Positions 34,180 to 44,015 of a stretch of 59,424 nt of DNA are shown here, piece after piece. Within the stretch, counting starts at the first letter, position 1, and the number at the start of each line of letters is the position of its first letter. A model generated the notes under the pieces. It had not been told where the DNA came from. It ran no database searches and worked only from the letters and a program-made list of their open reading frames with translations. The DNA comes from Bacteroidota bacterium (lineage in GTDB: Bacteria; Bacteroidota; Bacteroidia; Chitinophagales; Chitinophagaceae), in the NCBI GenBank assembly GCA_030706735.1, contig JAUZNZ010000029.1, positions 1 through 59,424 of the forward strand. The letters are read 5' to 3'. Both the position numbers and the translations under genes were made by a program.

Positions 34180-34515
34180 TCATCCCACCTTCCATCCATT
34201 TTCCACCTTCTGCCCGGGGCCCAATAAAACTACTTCATTTTTGTCAGTATACACACCCAGCACCAGGCATTCGCTGAAAAAATTTGCAATTTGCTTGGGC
34301 GGGAAGTTGACGACGGCGATCACCTGGCGGCCCATCAGCTCCTCCGGTGGATACAAATGGGTGACCTGGGCCGAGGAACGTCGCACTCCCAATGGCCCGA
34401 AATCTATAACTAGCTGGTAGGCAGGTTTTTTAGCTTTCGGAAAATCCTTAACTTCCCGGATCGTTCCGACCCGCATATCGATTTTTTCAAAATCCTCCCA
34501 TTGGATCTCAGGCAT
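34180..34515 (-). CDS. csaA: CsaA-like tRNA-binding-domain chaperone
   Basis: 111 residues, a single OB-fold tRNA-binding domain: FEKIDMRVGTIREVKDFPKA, AQVTHLYPPEELMGRQVIAV and ANFFSECLVLGVYTD. This is the CsaA form, described as an export-related chaperone in Bacillus; the same fold in methionyl-tRNA synthetase binds tRNA. Its role here is unproven. It is transcribed divergently from the osmC gene with 37 bases between starts. Confidence 0.85.
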   Translation of the reverse strand: MPEIQWEDFEKIDMRVGTIREVKDFPKAKKPAYQLVIDFGPLGVRRSSAQVTHLYPPEELMGRQVIAVVNFPPKQIANFFSECLVLGVYTDKNEVVLLGPGQKVENGWKVG

Positions 34516-34552
34516 AGCTTTTGTGCATTAATCAACTAAAATATACATTTTT

Positions 34553-34963
34553 ATGAAACGTACAGCAACAGCAGTTTGGAATGGCACCGGAAAGGACGGC
34601 AAAGGCAATCTGACCACTCAAAGTACAACCCTCAACAAGACGCAGTATTCTTATAACTCGAGGTTCGAGGAAGGCCCCGGCACGAACCCCGAAGAGCTGA
34701 TCGCGGCCGCACACGCCGGCTGCTTCGCCATGAAACTGAGCTTCGTACTGCAGCAGGCCGGTTTCACCGCCGAGTCGCTCGAAGTCACGTCGACCGTCGA
34801 GCTGGCGGACGGCGCGATCACGAGTTCCGCACTGGTATTGAAGGCCAAGGTCCCCGGCGTGGACAAGGCGAAGTTCGCCGGATATGCCGACGACGCCAAG
34901 GCGAACTGTCCCGTGAGCAAACTGCTGAATGCGAAGATCACGCTCGACGCGCAATTGGTTTGA
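34553..34963 (+). CDS. osmC: OsmC-family organic hydroperoxide resistance protein
   Basis: 136 residues, full length. The two redox Cys are C57 in AAAHAGCFAMKLS and C119 in AKANCPVSKLL, as in OsmC/Ohr peroxidases. It reduces organic hydroperoxides as a dimer in the cytoplasm. The AT-rich 37-base gap to csaA must hold both promoters. A terminator lies about 70 bases downstream. Confidence 0.92.
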   Translation: MKRTATAVWNGTGKDGKGNLTTQSTTLNKTQYSYNSRFEEGPGTNPEELIAAAHAGCFAMKLSFVLQQAGFTAESLEVTSTVELADGAITSSALVLKAKVPGVDKAKFAGYADDAKANCPVSKLLNAKITLDAQLV

Positions 34964-35031
34964 CGCGCGGAACCCGCGACTGGCGGGGTCTGGCTCCCGC
35001 GGGCCGAATAATACTTTAGCACGGGTAATTT

Positions 35032-35057
35032 AGCACCTTTTACGGGTGCTTTTTTTA
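35032..35057 (+). terminator. Rho-independent terminator after osmC
   Basis: Arms AGCACC (35032-35037) and GGTGCT (35045-35050) flank a seven-base loop and are followed by seven Ts. It lies between osmC and the oxidoreductase gene, so it separates the two. Confidence 0.8.
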
Positions 35058-35079
35058 TGTGTTTCCCGTAAATTACCGC

Positions 35080-36483
35080 ATGAATCAATTACATCCTTCG
35101 CGCCGCAAATTCCTGCGCAACGCAGCTGTCGCCGCCTCGGGCATCGTCATCGTTCCGCGTCACGTATTGGGAAGAGGCTTCCTCGCGCCGAGCGACCGGC
35201 TGGTACTGGCCGCTATCGGCGCCGGCGGGAAAGGCGCCGACGACCTCAAGAACTTTTACGGCAGCGGCAAGGTCGATATCGCCGCGCTTTGCGACGTCGA
35301 CGACCGGCAATCCGCCAAGTCCGTGAAGGCCTATCCGAAAGCAAAATATTATAAGGACTTCCGGGAAATGCTCGACAAGGAGCACGCGCATATCGACGCG
35401 GTCTCCGTGTCCACGCCGGACAATATCCACGCCATCGCGGCGATGGCGGCCGTGCAATTGGGCAAGCACGTGTATGTGCAAAAGCCCATGACCCACGACA
35501 TCTATGAGGCGCGCATGCTGACCGAGGCCGTGAAGAAGTACAAGGTCGTCGCGCAGATGGGCAACCAGGGTTCCTCGATGGACGGCGTGCGGCTGATGCA
35601 GGAATGGTACCAGGCCGGCCTGATCGGCGATGCGACGGCGATCCATGTTTGGACAAACCGTCCCGTATGGCCGCAGGGTTTCGGCAAACCGACCGGGCAC
35701 AGCGAGATCCCCCCGGAATTGAACTGGAACCTCTGGCTGGGCCCCGCGGCATTCGAGGAGTACCATAAGGAATATCTGCCCTTCAACTGGAGAGGCTTCT
35801 GGGCCTTCGGTACCGGTGCACTAGGCGATATGGGCTGCCACCTGATCGACCCGGCCTTCAAGACCGTGGGCCTGGGTTATCCCTCGGAAGTGGAATGCAG
35901 CGTGACCAATGTCGTCGAGAAAATGTGGAATGCATCCTACTACCCGGCATGCTGCCCCATCAGCTCTTCGATCAAGATGAAGTTCCCCGGCAAAGAGGGA
36001 AAGCCCGACGTGGCCCTGTACTGGATGGATGGCGGCCTTCGCCCCGAGCGCCCCGAGGAGTTGGGCGCCGACGAGCAAATGGGCGACGACGAAGACGGCG
36101 GTGTCATCATCACCGGCACCAGGGGCAAGATGATGTGCGGCACCTACGGCCTCAACCCGACGCTGCTGCCCACCTCGCGGACCCGGGAGATCAACGTGCC
36201 CCAAACGATCGCGCGTGTGCCCGAAGGCCATTACGTGCAATGGGTCAATGCCTGCATCGCCGGCTACGGCAACCATACGCTGAGCTCACCCTTCGAATAT
36301 GCGGGCCCGCTGACCGAAACGATCCTGATGGGCAACCTGGCGCTGCGCAGCTGGAATGTGAAGGACGCGAACGGGAAATTTCCGGGACGCAAGAAATTGC
36401 TTTGGGATGCCGCCAATATGAAGATCACGAATTTCGACGAGGCCAATCAGTTCGTCAGAAGGCAGTACCGGCAGGGCTGGTAG
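35080..36483 (+). CDS. Gfo/Idh/MocA-family oxidoreductase with Tat signal
   Basis: 467 residues. The N-terminus PSRRKFLRNAAVAASGIVIV is a twin-arginine signal, so the enzyme is exported folded with its cofactor. The Rossmann part has AAIGAGGKGADD, and the usual EKP motif is written VYVQKPMTHD (Q in place of E), keeping the Lys. The C-terminal domain ends in NFDEANQFVRRQYRQGW. Exported members in Bacteroidota act on sugars or glycosides, often with NAD kept bound; the substrate here is unknown. A GTG start at 35059 is possible but would fall next to the terminator. Confidence 0.9.
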   Translation: MNQLHPSRRKFLRNAAVAASGIVIVPRHVLGRGFLAPSDRLVLAAIGAGGKGADDLKNFYGSGKVDIAALCDVDDRQSAKSVKAYPKAKYYKDFREMLDKEHAHIDAVSVSTPDNIHAIAAMAAVQLGKHVYVQKPMTHDIYEARMLTEAVKKYKVVAQMGNQGSSMDGVRLMQEWYQAGLIGDATAIHVWTNRPVWPQGFGKPTGHSEIPPELNWNLWLGPAAFEEYHKEYLPFNWRGFWAFGTGALGDMGCHLIDPAFKTVGLGYPSEVECSVTNVVEKMWNASYYPACCPISSSIKMKFPGKEGKPDVALYWMDGGLRPERPEELGADEQMGDDEDGGVIITGTRGKMMCGTYGLNPTLLPTSRTREINVPQTIARVPEGHYVQWVNACIAGYGNHTLSSPFEYAGPLTETILMGNLALRSWNVKDANGKFPGRKKLLWDAANMKITNFDEANQFVRRQYRQGW

Positions 36484-36537
36484 GGCGCGGCCGTGGCTCC
36501 CGGCGCGGCGCGGGTGTGGCGCCTCAATGGCCCCGCC

Positions 36538-37410
36538 TCAATCGCCCAGGAGATGCGCGAGCTCGAGCAGTTCCTTTTGCTTGTAGGCGTGGCGCTCGTC
36601 GTCGAAGCATTTGCTGAACTCCTCCAGCTGCGTCTGGATGATGCGGTTATGCGAGAGCGGCTTGAAGTAGGAGGCGACCGGCGGAACGGAAACGCGTTTG
36701 AAATAACTCTCCACGTCCTTATGGCTGAACACCTGTCCGCTCATCGGGTCGATGAAGAACTCGATGCGCTGCGCCGGGCCCATCTTTTCGGGGTTCTCGT
36801 CATAATTGGGCTTGATATAGGCCAGCACGAACTGGCGGGGGATGTTGATGGCTTTGACGGGAATGTCCAGCAACTCGCTGAGCAGCAGGTATAGCACGCC
36901 GTTGGCGATGGCATTGCCGCGCTTGGTCTCGATCAGCTTGTTGATCAGGAATTCTTCCGGGTGCTGATAGGCCACTTCCGATCCTTTCAATCCATAATAA
37001 TTATAGAGGATGCTGGTCAGGACATTCACCTGCTCCAGGGGCGTGAGATAGCTGTTCAATTCCAGCCAGATATTGCGGCGCAATTTTTCCACCTCCTGCA
37101 GTACCGGCGTCGTCACGAGGTCGGGGTATTGGAACTTCGCCACAAGCAGGGAGGCCGTCAGCAGATCCTGGTAGCTGCTATTCTTCCAGTGCGTGAAATC
37201 TTCCGTCAGGTCGCGGTAGTGCAGTTTGTGGATCAGCAGTTCGATGCGCTCCTGGACCTCGGCGCTGATGGTGTTCTCCCAGAGGTTCTCCAGGTTCGGG
37301 ATGATCCCCCGGCCATAGCTGACGATCTTGCTGCTGACCGAATCGAATACCTCGAGGTCGGGGTCATCGATCAGATGAAAAAGGGCTTTTATTTCCTGGT
37401 TTTCCTGCAT
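36538..37410 (-). CDS. SirB1-type transglutaminase-like protein (UPF0162)
   Basis: 290 residues. N-terminal helices LFHLIDDPDLEVFDSVSSKI are HEAT-like. The SirB1 domain follows, with LTPLEQVNVLTSILYNYYGL, NAIANGVLYLLLSELLDIP and a C-terminal FFIDPMSGQVFSHKD. In true transglutaminase folds a Cys-His-Asp triad is used; the expected Cys is replaced here (NAIANGVLY), so catalysis is doubtful. Members of the family occur in nearly all Bacteroidota, without a firm function. It is followed on the same strand by no gene for 50 bases, then the oxidoreductase end. Confidence 0.8.
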   Translation of the reverse strand: MQENQEIKALFHLIDDPDLEVFDSVSSKIVSYGRGIIPNLENLWENTISAEVQERIELLIHKLHYRDLTEDFTHWKNSSYQDLLTASLLVAKFQYPDLVTTPVLQEVEKLRRNIWLELNSYLTPLEQVNVLTSILYNYYGLKGSEVAYQHPEEFLINKLIETKRGNAIANGVLYLLLSELLDIPVKAINIPRQFVLAYIKPNYDENPEKMGPAQRIEFFIDPMSGQVFSHKDVESYFKRVSVPPVASYFKPLSHNRIIQTQLEEFSKCFDDERHAYKQKELLELAHLLGD

Positions 37411-37543
37411 GCGGCGTCAATATCGGGCAAGTTTATGCAACAAAGTCGATTTTCTTATCCACAAGAACGCAAGGAATGTTTATTACCTGGGAATTGCGGG
37501 TAAGGGGTCTGTATTATAACGCCGCCGGAGGTCACAAATTGTG

Positions 37544-39886
37544 TCAGCTCTTCTTCCTGCGCGGTACGCGCTTCGGCGGGTTCGCCTTCACCTCTTCGAT
37601 GATGGCCTTCACCTCTTCGAGACTGAGGTCGGCCGCCGTCTCCTGCTTTTCCTTCGGCAATTTGAAATTGCGCAGGCCCTGCTTGATATAGGGTCCGTAG
37701 GGGCCCCGGAGCACCTGTATCTTTTCCTTTTCGAAAACCTTGATCGTACGCTGTTCCTTAGCCGCTCTCTTCTCCACGACCAGCGGTACGGCTTCTTCAA
37801 AGCTGATGCTGTACGGGTCGTATTCCTTGCCCAGGGAATAGAATTTCTTGTCGTGCGCGATATAGGGTCCGAAACGACCAATATTGACCGTCAGGTCCGA
37901 ACCCTCGAAGGAGCCCAGATTGCGCGGCAAACGGAAGAGCTCCATTGCCTCGTCGTAGTTGATGGTCTCGATGCTCTGCGTATTCTTCAGCTTGGCGAAA
38001 CGCGGCTTCTCTTCGTCGTTGACGTCGCCGATCTGCACCATCGGACCATAACGGCCCATGCGCGCGATCACCTTCTTGCCCGTTTGCGCGTCCACGCCCA
38101 GCTCTCTTTCCCCGTTGATGCGTTCGGCCGTTTCGATCGTCTTCTCGACGTCTTTTTTGAATGGATTGTAGAAGTCGTCGATCATCTTGCTCCATAGCAT
38201 TTTCCCCTGCGCCACTTCGTCGAACTCCTCCTCGATGCGCGCGGTGAAATTATAATCCATGATGTCGTCGAAGTATTGCTTGAGGAAGTCGGTCACGACC
38301 AGGCCGAGGTCCGTCGGGAATAATTTGGATTTCTCCGCGCCCGTATTTTCCTGCTCGACCAACTTCTTGATCTCGCCGCCCCGGAGCTCGAGTATCCGAA
38401 AATCCCGCTTGACGCCCTCCTTATCGCGTTTCTCGACATATCCTCTCTTGACGATGGTGGAGATCGTGGGGGCGTAGGTCGAAGGGCGGCCGATGCCCAG
38501 TTCCTCGAGTTTCTTCACCAGCGAGGCCTCCGTATAGCGGGGCAGGGGACGGCTGAAACGCTCGATGGCCTTCATCTCCCGCAGCGGCAGGACCTGGTTC
38601 ACGGACAGCGGCGGCAACATGCCTTCCTGCCGCTCCTCCTCCGTCAGGTCGTCGTCGTCCCGATCTTCCATATACACTTTTAGAAAGCCGTCGAATTTCA
38701 GCACCTCTCCCGTCGCACTCAGTTCCTCCTTATTGGTCGAGATCTGAATTTTGGCCGTCGTCTTCTCCAGCTCGGCGTCTGCCATCTGGCAGGCCATCGT
38801 CCGCTTCCAGATCAGTTCATACAGCCTGCGGCAATCCGAGTCCTCCACGGTCATATTCTCCATGTAGGTCGGACGGATGGCCTCATGCGCCTCCTGTGCC
38901 GATTCATTTTTATTCTTGAAGCGCCGGTTCTGAACATATTGCCGGCCGTACTGGCTGGCGATCTGTTTGGTCGTCGCCTCGGTGGCCGTCTCGCTCAGGT
39001 TGACGCTGTCGGTACGCATGTACGTGATCTTGCCGCTCTCGTACAGTTTTTGCGCCAGGATCATGGTCCGGCTCACCCCATAACCCAGTTTGCGGCTGGC
39101 CTCCTGTTGAAGGGTCGAGGTCGTAAAAGGAGGGGGTGGCGTTTTCCGGGCGGGTTTGACCTGTATGTCCGTTACGGAATAGTTGGCCCCGATGCAGGAC
39201 TTCAGGAAGTTCTCGGCATTTTCCGCAGAGGACTGCCTCTTGCCCTCCGCCGTAAAGGGCACCGTCTTGCCGCTCAGGTCCTTTGCCGTAAATACCGCCT
39301 CGATCTTGAACTGGCTGGTGGCGGTGAAGGCGTTGATCTCCCGTTCCCGTTCGGCGATGATCCGGACGGCCACGCTTTGCACCCGGCCGGCGCTGAGATT
39401 GTTCTTCATGCTCATCTTGCGCCAAAGCACCGGGCTCAGTTCGAAGCCGACGATCCGGTCCAGGATCCGGCGGGCCTGCTGGGCATTGACCAGGTTCATA
39501 TCGACCGTCCGGGGGCGGTTTACCGCCGACTGGATCGCAGGTTTTGTAATCTCATGAAATACAATACGTTTGGTAGTAGCCGGGTCCAGGCCCAGCACTT
39601 CGCAGAGGTGCCAGCTGATGGCCTCGCCCTCCCGGTCCTCATCCGTCGCCAGCCATACTTCGCCCGATTTCTTGGCGAGGCTTTTCAGCTCCCGGACCAC
39701 TTTTTCCTTGTCTTCGGGCACGATATAGCGCGGTTTGTAATTATTATGGACATCGATGCCCATATCCCCTTTTTCCAGATCGCGGATATGGCCATAACAG
39801 CTCTTCACCTCGAAGTTTTCACCCAGGATCTTCTCAATGGTCTTTGCTTTTGCCGGGGACTCCACGATCAATAAATTCTTAGCCAT
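37544..39886 (-). CDS. topA: DNA topoisomerase I
   Basis: 780 residues. The Toprim domain has LLIVESPAKAKTIEK and the metal-binding TDEDREGEAI (81-90). The catalytic Tyr is Y289 in KITYMRTDSVN. The cap domain ends near residue 600, and the C-terminal part carries Topo_C repeats (RMGRYGPMVQIG, NIGRFGPYIAHD, LRGPYGPYIKQG) and a basic tail PPKRVPRRKKS instead of Cys4 zinc fingers. It relaxes negative supercoils. This domain order is the usual Bacteroidota form. It is divergent from pxpB with 96 bases between starts. Confidence 0.96.
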   Translation of the reverse strand: MAKNLLIVESPAKAKTIEKILGENFEVKSCYGHIRDLEKGDMGIDVHNNYKPRYIVPEDKEKVVRELKSLAKKSGEVWLATDEDREGEAISWHLCEVLGLDPATTKRIVFHEITKPAIQSAVNRPRTVDMNLVNAQQARRILDRIVGFELSPVLWRKMSMKNNLSAGRVQSVAVRIIAEREREINAFTATSQFKIEAVFTAKDLSGKTVPFTAEGKRQSSAENAENFLKSCIGANYSVTDIQVKPARKTPPPPFTTSTLQQEASRKLGYGVSRTMILAQKLYESGKITYMRTDSVNLSETATEATTKQIASQYGRQYVQNRRFKNKNESAQEAHEAIRPTYMENMTVEDSDCRRLYELIWKRTMACQMADAELEKTTAKIQISTNKEELSATGEVLKFDGFLKVYMEDRDDDDLTEEERQEGMLPPLSVNQVLPLREMKAIERFSRPLPRYTEASLVKKLEELGIGRPSTYAPTISTIVKRGYVEKRDKEGVKRDFRILELRGGEIKKLVEQENTGAEKSKLFPTDLGLVVTDFLKQYFDDIMDYNFTARIEEEFDEVAQGKMLWSKMIDDFYNPFKKDVEKTIETAERINGERELGVDAQTGKKVIARMGRYGPMVQIGDVNDEEKPRFAKLKNTQSIETINYDEAMELFRLPRNLGSFEGSDLTVNIGRFGPYIAHDKKFYSLGKEYDPYSISFEEAVPLVVEKRAAKEQRTIKVFEKEKIQVLRGPYGPYIKQGLRNFKLPKEKQETAADLSLEEVKAIIEEVKANPPKRVPRRKKS

Positions 39887-39982
39887 GTGGGTGCAAGTTT
39901 ACAGTATAAGCGGCAAACTAAAAAATCAATGCCCGCCCCCAGGTTGGCCTGCGGCTCCGCAAAATTGGCTAATTTGGCCCCG

Positions 39983-40756
39983 ATGAGCGCCATGATCAAC
40001 AGGTACCAGCCCGCCGTTTCGATATTCCCGCTGGGGGATTCCGCGATCACGGCCGAGCTTGGCGGCGATGCGGATGAAGAGTTGAATAGCAAGGCGCTGG
40101 CCATGCAGGACTGGCTCATTGCCCGTCGTTTTCCCGGCATCCTCGACATCATCGTAGCCTACCATTCGGTTTCCGTTTTCTATGACCCCGTCCGGGTCAG
40201 GCAGGAGCGACCGGATTGCCGTCAGGGGGCCTTTGCCTGCGTCCGTGATTGCCTGGAGGAGGCCTGGCGCGAGGCCCGGCCGGCATTCGTCCCGGAACGG
40301 GGCACGATCCGCGTCCCGGTATGTTATGGCGGGGAATTTGGGCCGGATCTGGAAGCGGTGGCTGAGGACAAAGGGGCTTCCGCGGAGGATTGCGTGGGGT
40401 GGCATGTGGGCCGGACGTATAGGGTATTCATGGTAGGCTTTCTGCCGGGATTTCCCTACCTTGGGGTGGTCGACGAGCGTTTGCGGGTGCCGCGCAAAGA
40501 GAAACCTTCGCCGGTAAGAGCAGGGAGTGTGGGCCTCGCGGGAAAGCAAACGGGGATCTATCCCGTCGATAGTCCCGGGGGATGGCGGATCATCGGCAGG
40601 ACGCCATGGAAACTGTTCGACCGGGGTGCGGACATGCCGATCCGCCTGAAGACGGGCGACCGGGTTGAGTTCTTCCCTATCTCGCCGGAAGAATTCGCCG
40701 CCGAGGTAGCGCGCCTTGCCGGGCTGCCTCGCGTCGCCGGGCAGTCCCCGCCTTAG
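39983..40756 (+). CDS. pxpB: 5-oxoprolinase subunit B (KipI-like)
   Basis: 257 residues from ATG 39983 (ATG 39992 also possible). Landmarks: SIFPLGDSAITAELGG at the N-terminus and VGFLPGFPYLGVVDERL, AGKQTGIYPVDSPGGWRI and DRVEFFPI in the cyclophilin-like C-terminal domain. With PxpA and PxpC it hydrolyses 5-oxoproline to glutamate using ATP. It begins the operon pxpBCA. A GTG at 39887 would extend it up to the topA start and is unlikely. Confidence 0.93.
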   Translation: MSAMINRYQPAVSIFPLGDSAITAELGGDADEELNSKALAMQDWLIARRFPGILDIIVAYHSVSVFYDPVRVRQERPDCRQGAFACVRDCLEEAWREARPAFVPERGTIRVPVCYGGEFGPDLEAVAEDKGASAEDCVGWHVGRTYRVFMVGFLPGFPYLGVVDERLRVPRKEKPSPVRAGSVGLAGKQTGIYPVDSPGGWRIIGRTPWKLFDRGADMPIRLKTGDRVEFFPISPEEFAAEVARLAGLPRVAGQSPP

Positions 40757-40933
40757 TCCTTTTGCGTATCCCTTTTGAATTATTCAATAATTGCGGACAC
40801 CGACGAATGCAGTAGCTTCGGATTCTCTCAGCAGCATGGCCTCTTCCGCGCCGATCTTCTGCCCCGGCGCGCCACCAGTATCCATCTTACCTCGATCATA
40901 TCCTGTGCACGGCACCAAGTAAAACGTTTTCGC

Positions 40934-41926
40934 ATGTCCTTCTCCATTATTAAAGCTGGCCTGCTGGATACCATCCAAGACCCGGGAAGACCCGGTTACG
41001 GCAACTGGGGCATTGGCCCGGGAGGAGCCATGGATCGCTACGCGGCCGAGGTCGGAAATTTGTTGGTGGGCAACGGCAAGCAGGAGGCGGTCATCGAGAT
41101 CCACTTTCCGGGTCCCCAGATCCTGTTCGAACAGAATACCCTGATCGCCATCACGGGCGCCGATTTTTCGCCGACCGTCAACGACCAGGGCATCCCCCGC
41201 TGGCAGCCCGTGGTGATCCGCAAGAATACGATCCTTCATTTTCCCGCTCACGTGCAGGGCGCCCGCTGTTACATCAGCGTGCATGGCGGATTTTGCATGC
41301 AGAAATGGCTGAACAGTTTTAGTACGAATCTCAAAGCCGCCGCCGGCGGCTGGCATGGCCGGGCGTTGAAGAAAGGCGACGAGCTGCCCTTTGCTGAGAA
41401 CACGATCTATTTCGCCGGACTGCTGAGGGAAGATCGTGACTTCGAAACGCTGCCCTGGCGGGTGAACATCGAAAAGCTATACCGGCACCCGCACGAGATC
41501 GGTTTTGTGCCCGGCCATGAATGGAAGCATCTGTCCCCTCTCTCGCAAACCAGGTTTCTCCAGGAGAATTTTCTGATCCATCCTTCTTCGGATCGGATGG
41601 GGTATCAACTCAAAGGCGCACCGCTCGATATCGAAGGGGCGGGCGAACAGGTCTCTTCTGCCGTGAGTTGCGGCACGGTCCAACTCCTGCCGAACAGGCA
41701 ATTGATCGTGCTGATGGCCGATCATCAAACCACCGGCGGCTACCCACGCGTCGCCCATGTCATTTCCGCGCACCTGCCCAAGCTGGCGCAGCTGCGTCCC
41801 AGTGACTGCGTCAAGTTCCGGATGATGGATATGGCGACCGCGGAGGACCTGCTGGCCGCACAGCACAAAGAGCTGCACATCCTGCAACGCGCCTGTCTCG
41901 ATCATTTAAACGAATTGGTATGCTGA
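40934..41926 (+). CDS. pxpC: 5-oxoprolinase subunit C (KipA-like)
   Basis: 330 residues. The N-terminus SIIKAGLLDTIQDPGRPGYG is the family hallmark, followed by GAMDRYAAEVGNLLVGN and later MADHQTTGGYPRVAHVI. It is the partner of PxpB in the ATP-dependent 5-oxoprolinase. An upstream in-frame ATG at 40775 would add 53 residues without family character, so 40934 is used. The 177-base gap before it holds only a 15-base palindrome (40778-40792) and no gene. It overlaps pxpA by seven bases, showing coupling. Confidence 0.93.
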   Translation: MSFSIIKAGLLDTIQDPGRPGYGNWGIGPGGAMDRYAAEVGNLLVGNGKQEAVIEIHFPGPQILFEQNTLIAITGADFSPTVNDQGIPRWQPVVIRKNTILHFPAHVQGARCYISVHGGFCMQKWLNSFSTNLKAAAGGWHGRALKKGDELPFAENTIYFAGLLREDRDFETLPWRVNIEKLYRHPHEIGFVPGHEWKHLSPLSQTRFLQENFLIHPSSDRMGYQLKGAPLDIEGAGEQVSSAVSCGTVQLLPNRQLIVLMADHQTTGGYPRVAHVISAHLPKLAQLRPSDCVKFRMMDMATAEDLLAAQHKELHILQRACLDHLNELVC

Positions 41927-42702
41927 GCGTCGGTAGGTTGAGCGTCGATCTCAACTGCGACATGGGGGAGGGGATGGAGGAGGACGCGGACATCATGCCC
42001 TTCATCAGTTCCGCCAATATCGCCTGCGGCTACCACGCGGGTGACGAGGAGACCATGCGGCGGACCGTGGACCTGGCCTTGCGTCATCAGGTGCTCGTTG
42101 GCGCCCATCCCTCCTTTGCCGACCGCGAACGCTTCGGAAGGACCGACCTGCTGGAGCGCGCGGGATCCGAAGAGGCCGGCCGCCTGCTTGCCGGACTGGC
42201 CGTCCAGATCGCCGATCAACTGGACCTTCTTCAACGGATCTGCGCGCAGCAGGGAACCCGCCTGCATCATATGAAGCCGCACGGCGCGCTGTATAACCGG
42301 GCCGCCTGGGACCCCGTCCTCGGCGCCATCGTCTGCCGGGCGGTGCAGCTCTTCGATCCGGGGATATTTATATATGGGTTAAGCGGCAGTCCCCTGGCGT
42401 CGATCGCTGAACGATCCGGACTACGCTTTGTCCACGAAGTCTTTGCCGACCGCAGCTACCGGGAGGACGGGAAGCTCACCCCGCGCACGGAACCCAATGC
42501 GCTGATCGAAGACGCCGGTCAGGCGGCCCGGCAGGCGCTTGTGCTGGTAAAGGACGGCGTCGTCAAGACGACGAGCGGCGCGCTGATCCCGCTGCGTGCG
42601 CAGACGGTCTGCATTCACAGCGATGGCCCGCATGCCGCCTTGTTCGCACGCTCCATCCGGGAGGAACTGCTGCGGAACGGATTTTCGATCCAGGCGCCTT
42701 AG
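41920..42702 (+). CDS. pxpA: 5-oxoprolinase subunit A (LamB/YcsF family)
   Basis: 260 residues. It has VDLNCDMGEGMEEDADIMPF, ANIACGYHAGDEETMRR, VLVGAHPSFADRERFGR and HHMKPHGALYN, the metal-binding and substrate motifs of the family. It completes the 5-oxoprolinase operon and may start at ATG 41920. 5-Oxoproline is a toxic by-product of glutamine and glutathione turnover, so the operon is metabolic housekeeping. Confidence 0.94.
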   Translation: MLSVGRLSVDLNCDMGEGMEEDADIMPFISSANIACGYHAGDEETMRRTVDLALRHQVLVGAHPSFADRERFGRTDLLERAGSEEAGRLLAGLAVQIADQLDLLQRICAQQGTRLHHMKPHGALYNRAAWDPVLGAIVCRAVQLFDPGIFIYGLSGSPLASIAERSGLRFVHEVFADRSYREDGKLTPRTEPNALIEDAGQAARQALVLVKDGVVKTTSGALIPLRAQTVCIHSDGPHAALFARSIREELLRNGFSIQAP

Positions 42703-42860
42703 CGCGGGCTTTGCGCGCCCCTCCGACTTTAAGGTTTCCTTTGCAATTTCTCCGGAATTTGTCCGTTCTTTGCATGTTCCCACTTCAACTTTCCAACTTT
42801 GACCGCCTGCCAAACGCTCGCCGAGAGCTTATGGCATCGTATTGACTCTAACCGACACTC

Positions 42861-44012
42861 ATGGCTAACAATGAAAACAGCCGGCAGCACGGCGACAACA
42901 GCCGGCAGCACGGCGACAGCAGCCGCCAGAACGGCCTGTACACGTATGATTCGTTCAGTGGGAATGGTAAACGAAGGGCGGCGGAATCCCATTTCCTATG
43001 GTGGTGCGCAGGCGCCTATCAGCGCCTCCTGAAGGATTGTCCATCGGAACAAACGAAATATGCGGGTCTCGGGGGCGTCATCCTCGCGACCTTTGTGCTG
43101 GCTGCCCTTTCCGCGGGCTATGCCATTTACAGCGTCTTTGGTCAGATCGGCTGGGCGATCGGCTTCGCGATCATCTGGGGATTGATCATTTTCAATTTCG
43201 ACCGGTTCCTGGTCTCGACGATGCGCAAGTATGGCGTGTCGCGGCGCAAGCAGATCCTGATGGCCCTGCCGAGGATCGCCCTCGCCCTGCTGATCGGCGT
43301 GACCATTGCCCGTCCGCTGGAGCTGAAGATCTTTGAAAAGGAGATCGACGTTCAGGTCGCGGAGAACCGGCATAAGAAGGTTTTGCTCAACGACAGTCTC
43401 CTGCTTGCCGAGGGCCGGAACGTGCTGACCACGGCGGGTTCGGAGCGGGACCGGCTCATGGCGCGGAAGACGGGTCTGGAGGATACTTTGCATCGCCTGC
43501 AGCAGGCCTATGTGCAGGAAGCCGACGGCACCGGGGGTTCGCAGCGCCGGGGCATCGATGCCCTGACCCGGCTCAAGCAGGCGGCTTATCAATCGGCGCT
43601 TCAACAGGATCTGCCGGAACTGGCCAGGCTCCAGCAACAGATCCATTACCAGGATAGCCTGATGCAGGAGGCCAATGCCACCCGGGAAGGCAAACGAAAG
43701 CAATATGAGGAGCAGGTAAGGAGCGACGTGGGATTTCTGGAGAGGAACAAGGCCCTGTCGGACCTGAGCGACCGGGAGGGCAGTGTCTTCCGGGCGAATT
43801 TATTGATCTCGCTCTTGATCATCCTGATCGAGATGGGGCCCATTCTTAGCAAGCTGATCATGAGCACCGGTCCCTATGACCTCGCCCTCGCAAAAGTAGA
43901 GCTGTCGCAGATGGTCTCCACCGAACAGGAGATGCGGGCCGAGCATGCCCGGATCAGGCAGCGGTATGAGCCGAAGGAGGGAGTGGAGCCGAAGGAGGAA
44001 GAGGTGCTGTAG
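42861..44012 (+). CDS. DUF4407 membrane protein
   Basis: 383 residues. A polar N-terminus with a short repeat (SRQHGDNSRQHGDSSRQNG) is followed by FLWWCAGAYQRLLKDCPSE, the DUF4407 opening. Three transmembrane segments come next (GGVILATFVLAALSAGYAIY, GWAIGFAIIWGLIIFNF, LPRIALALLIGVTIARPL). A long cytoplasmic or periplasmic helical region (150-300) is probably coiled coil, and a last helix (LLISLLIILIEMGPIL) closes the domain. The role is unknown. The polar repeat lies at 42861-42930 and looks like a local duplication. Confidence 0.85.
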   Translation: MANNENSRQHGDNSRQHGDSSRQNGLYTYDSFSGNGKRRAAESHFLWWCAGAYQRLLKDCPSEQTKYAGLGGVILATFVLAALSAGYAIYSVFGQIGWAIGFAIIWGLIIFNFDRFLVSTMRKYGVSRRKQILMALPRIALALLIGVTIARPLELKIFEKEIDVQVAENRHKKVLLNDSLLLAEGRNVLTTAGSERDRLMARKTGLEDTLHRLQQAYVQEADGTGGSQRRGIDALTRLKQAAYQSALQQDLPELARLQQQIHYQDSLMQEANATREGKRKQYEEQVRSDVGFLERNKALSDLSDREGSVFRANLLISLLIILIEMGPILSKLIMSTGPYDLALAKVELSQMVSTEQEMRAEHARIRQRYEPKEGVEPKEEEVL

Positions 44013-44015
44013 GGC

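Noticed and set aside
40778-40792. A 15-base AT-rich palindrome between pxpB and pxpC
   Set aside because: Weak A/T arms and no T run or start site; it may be chance.
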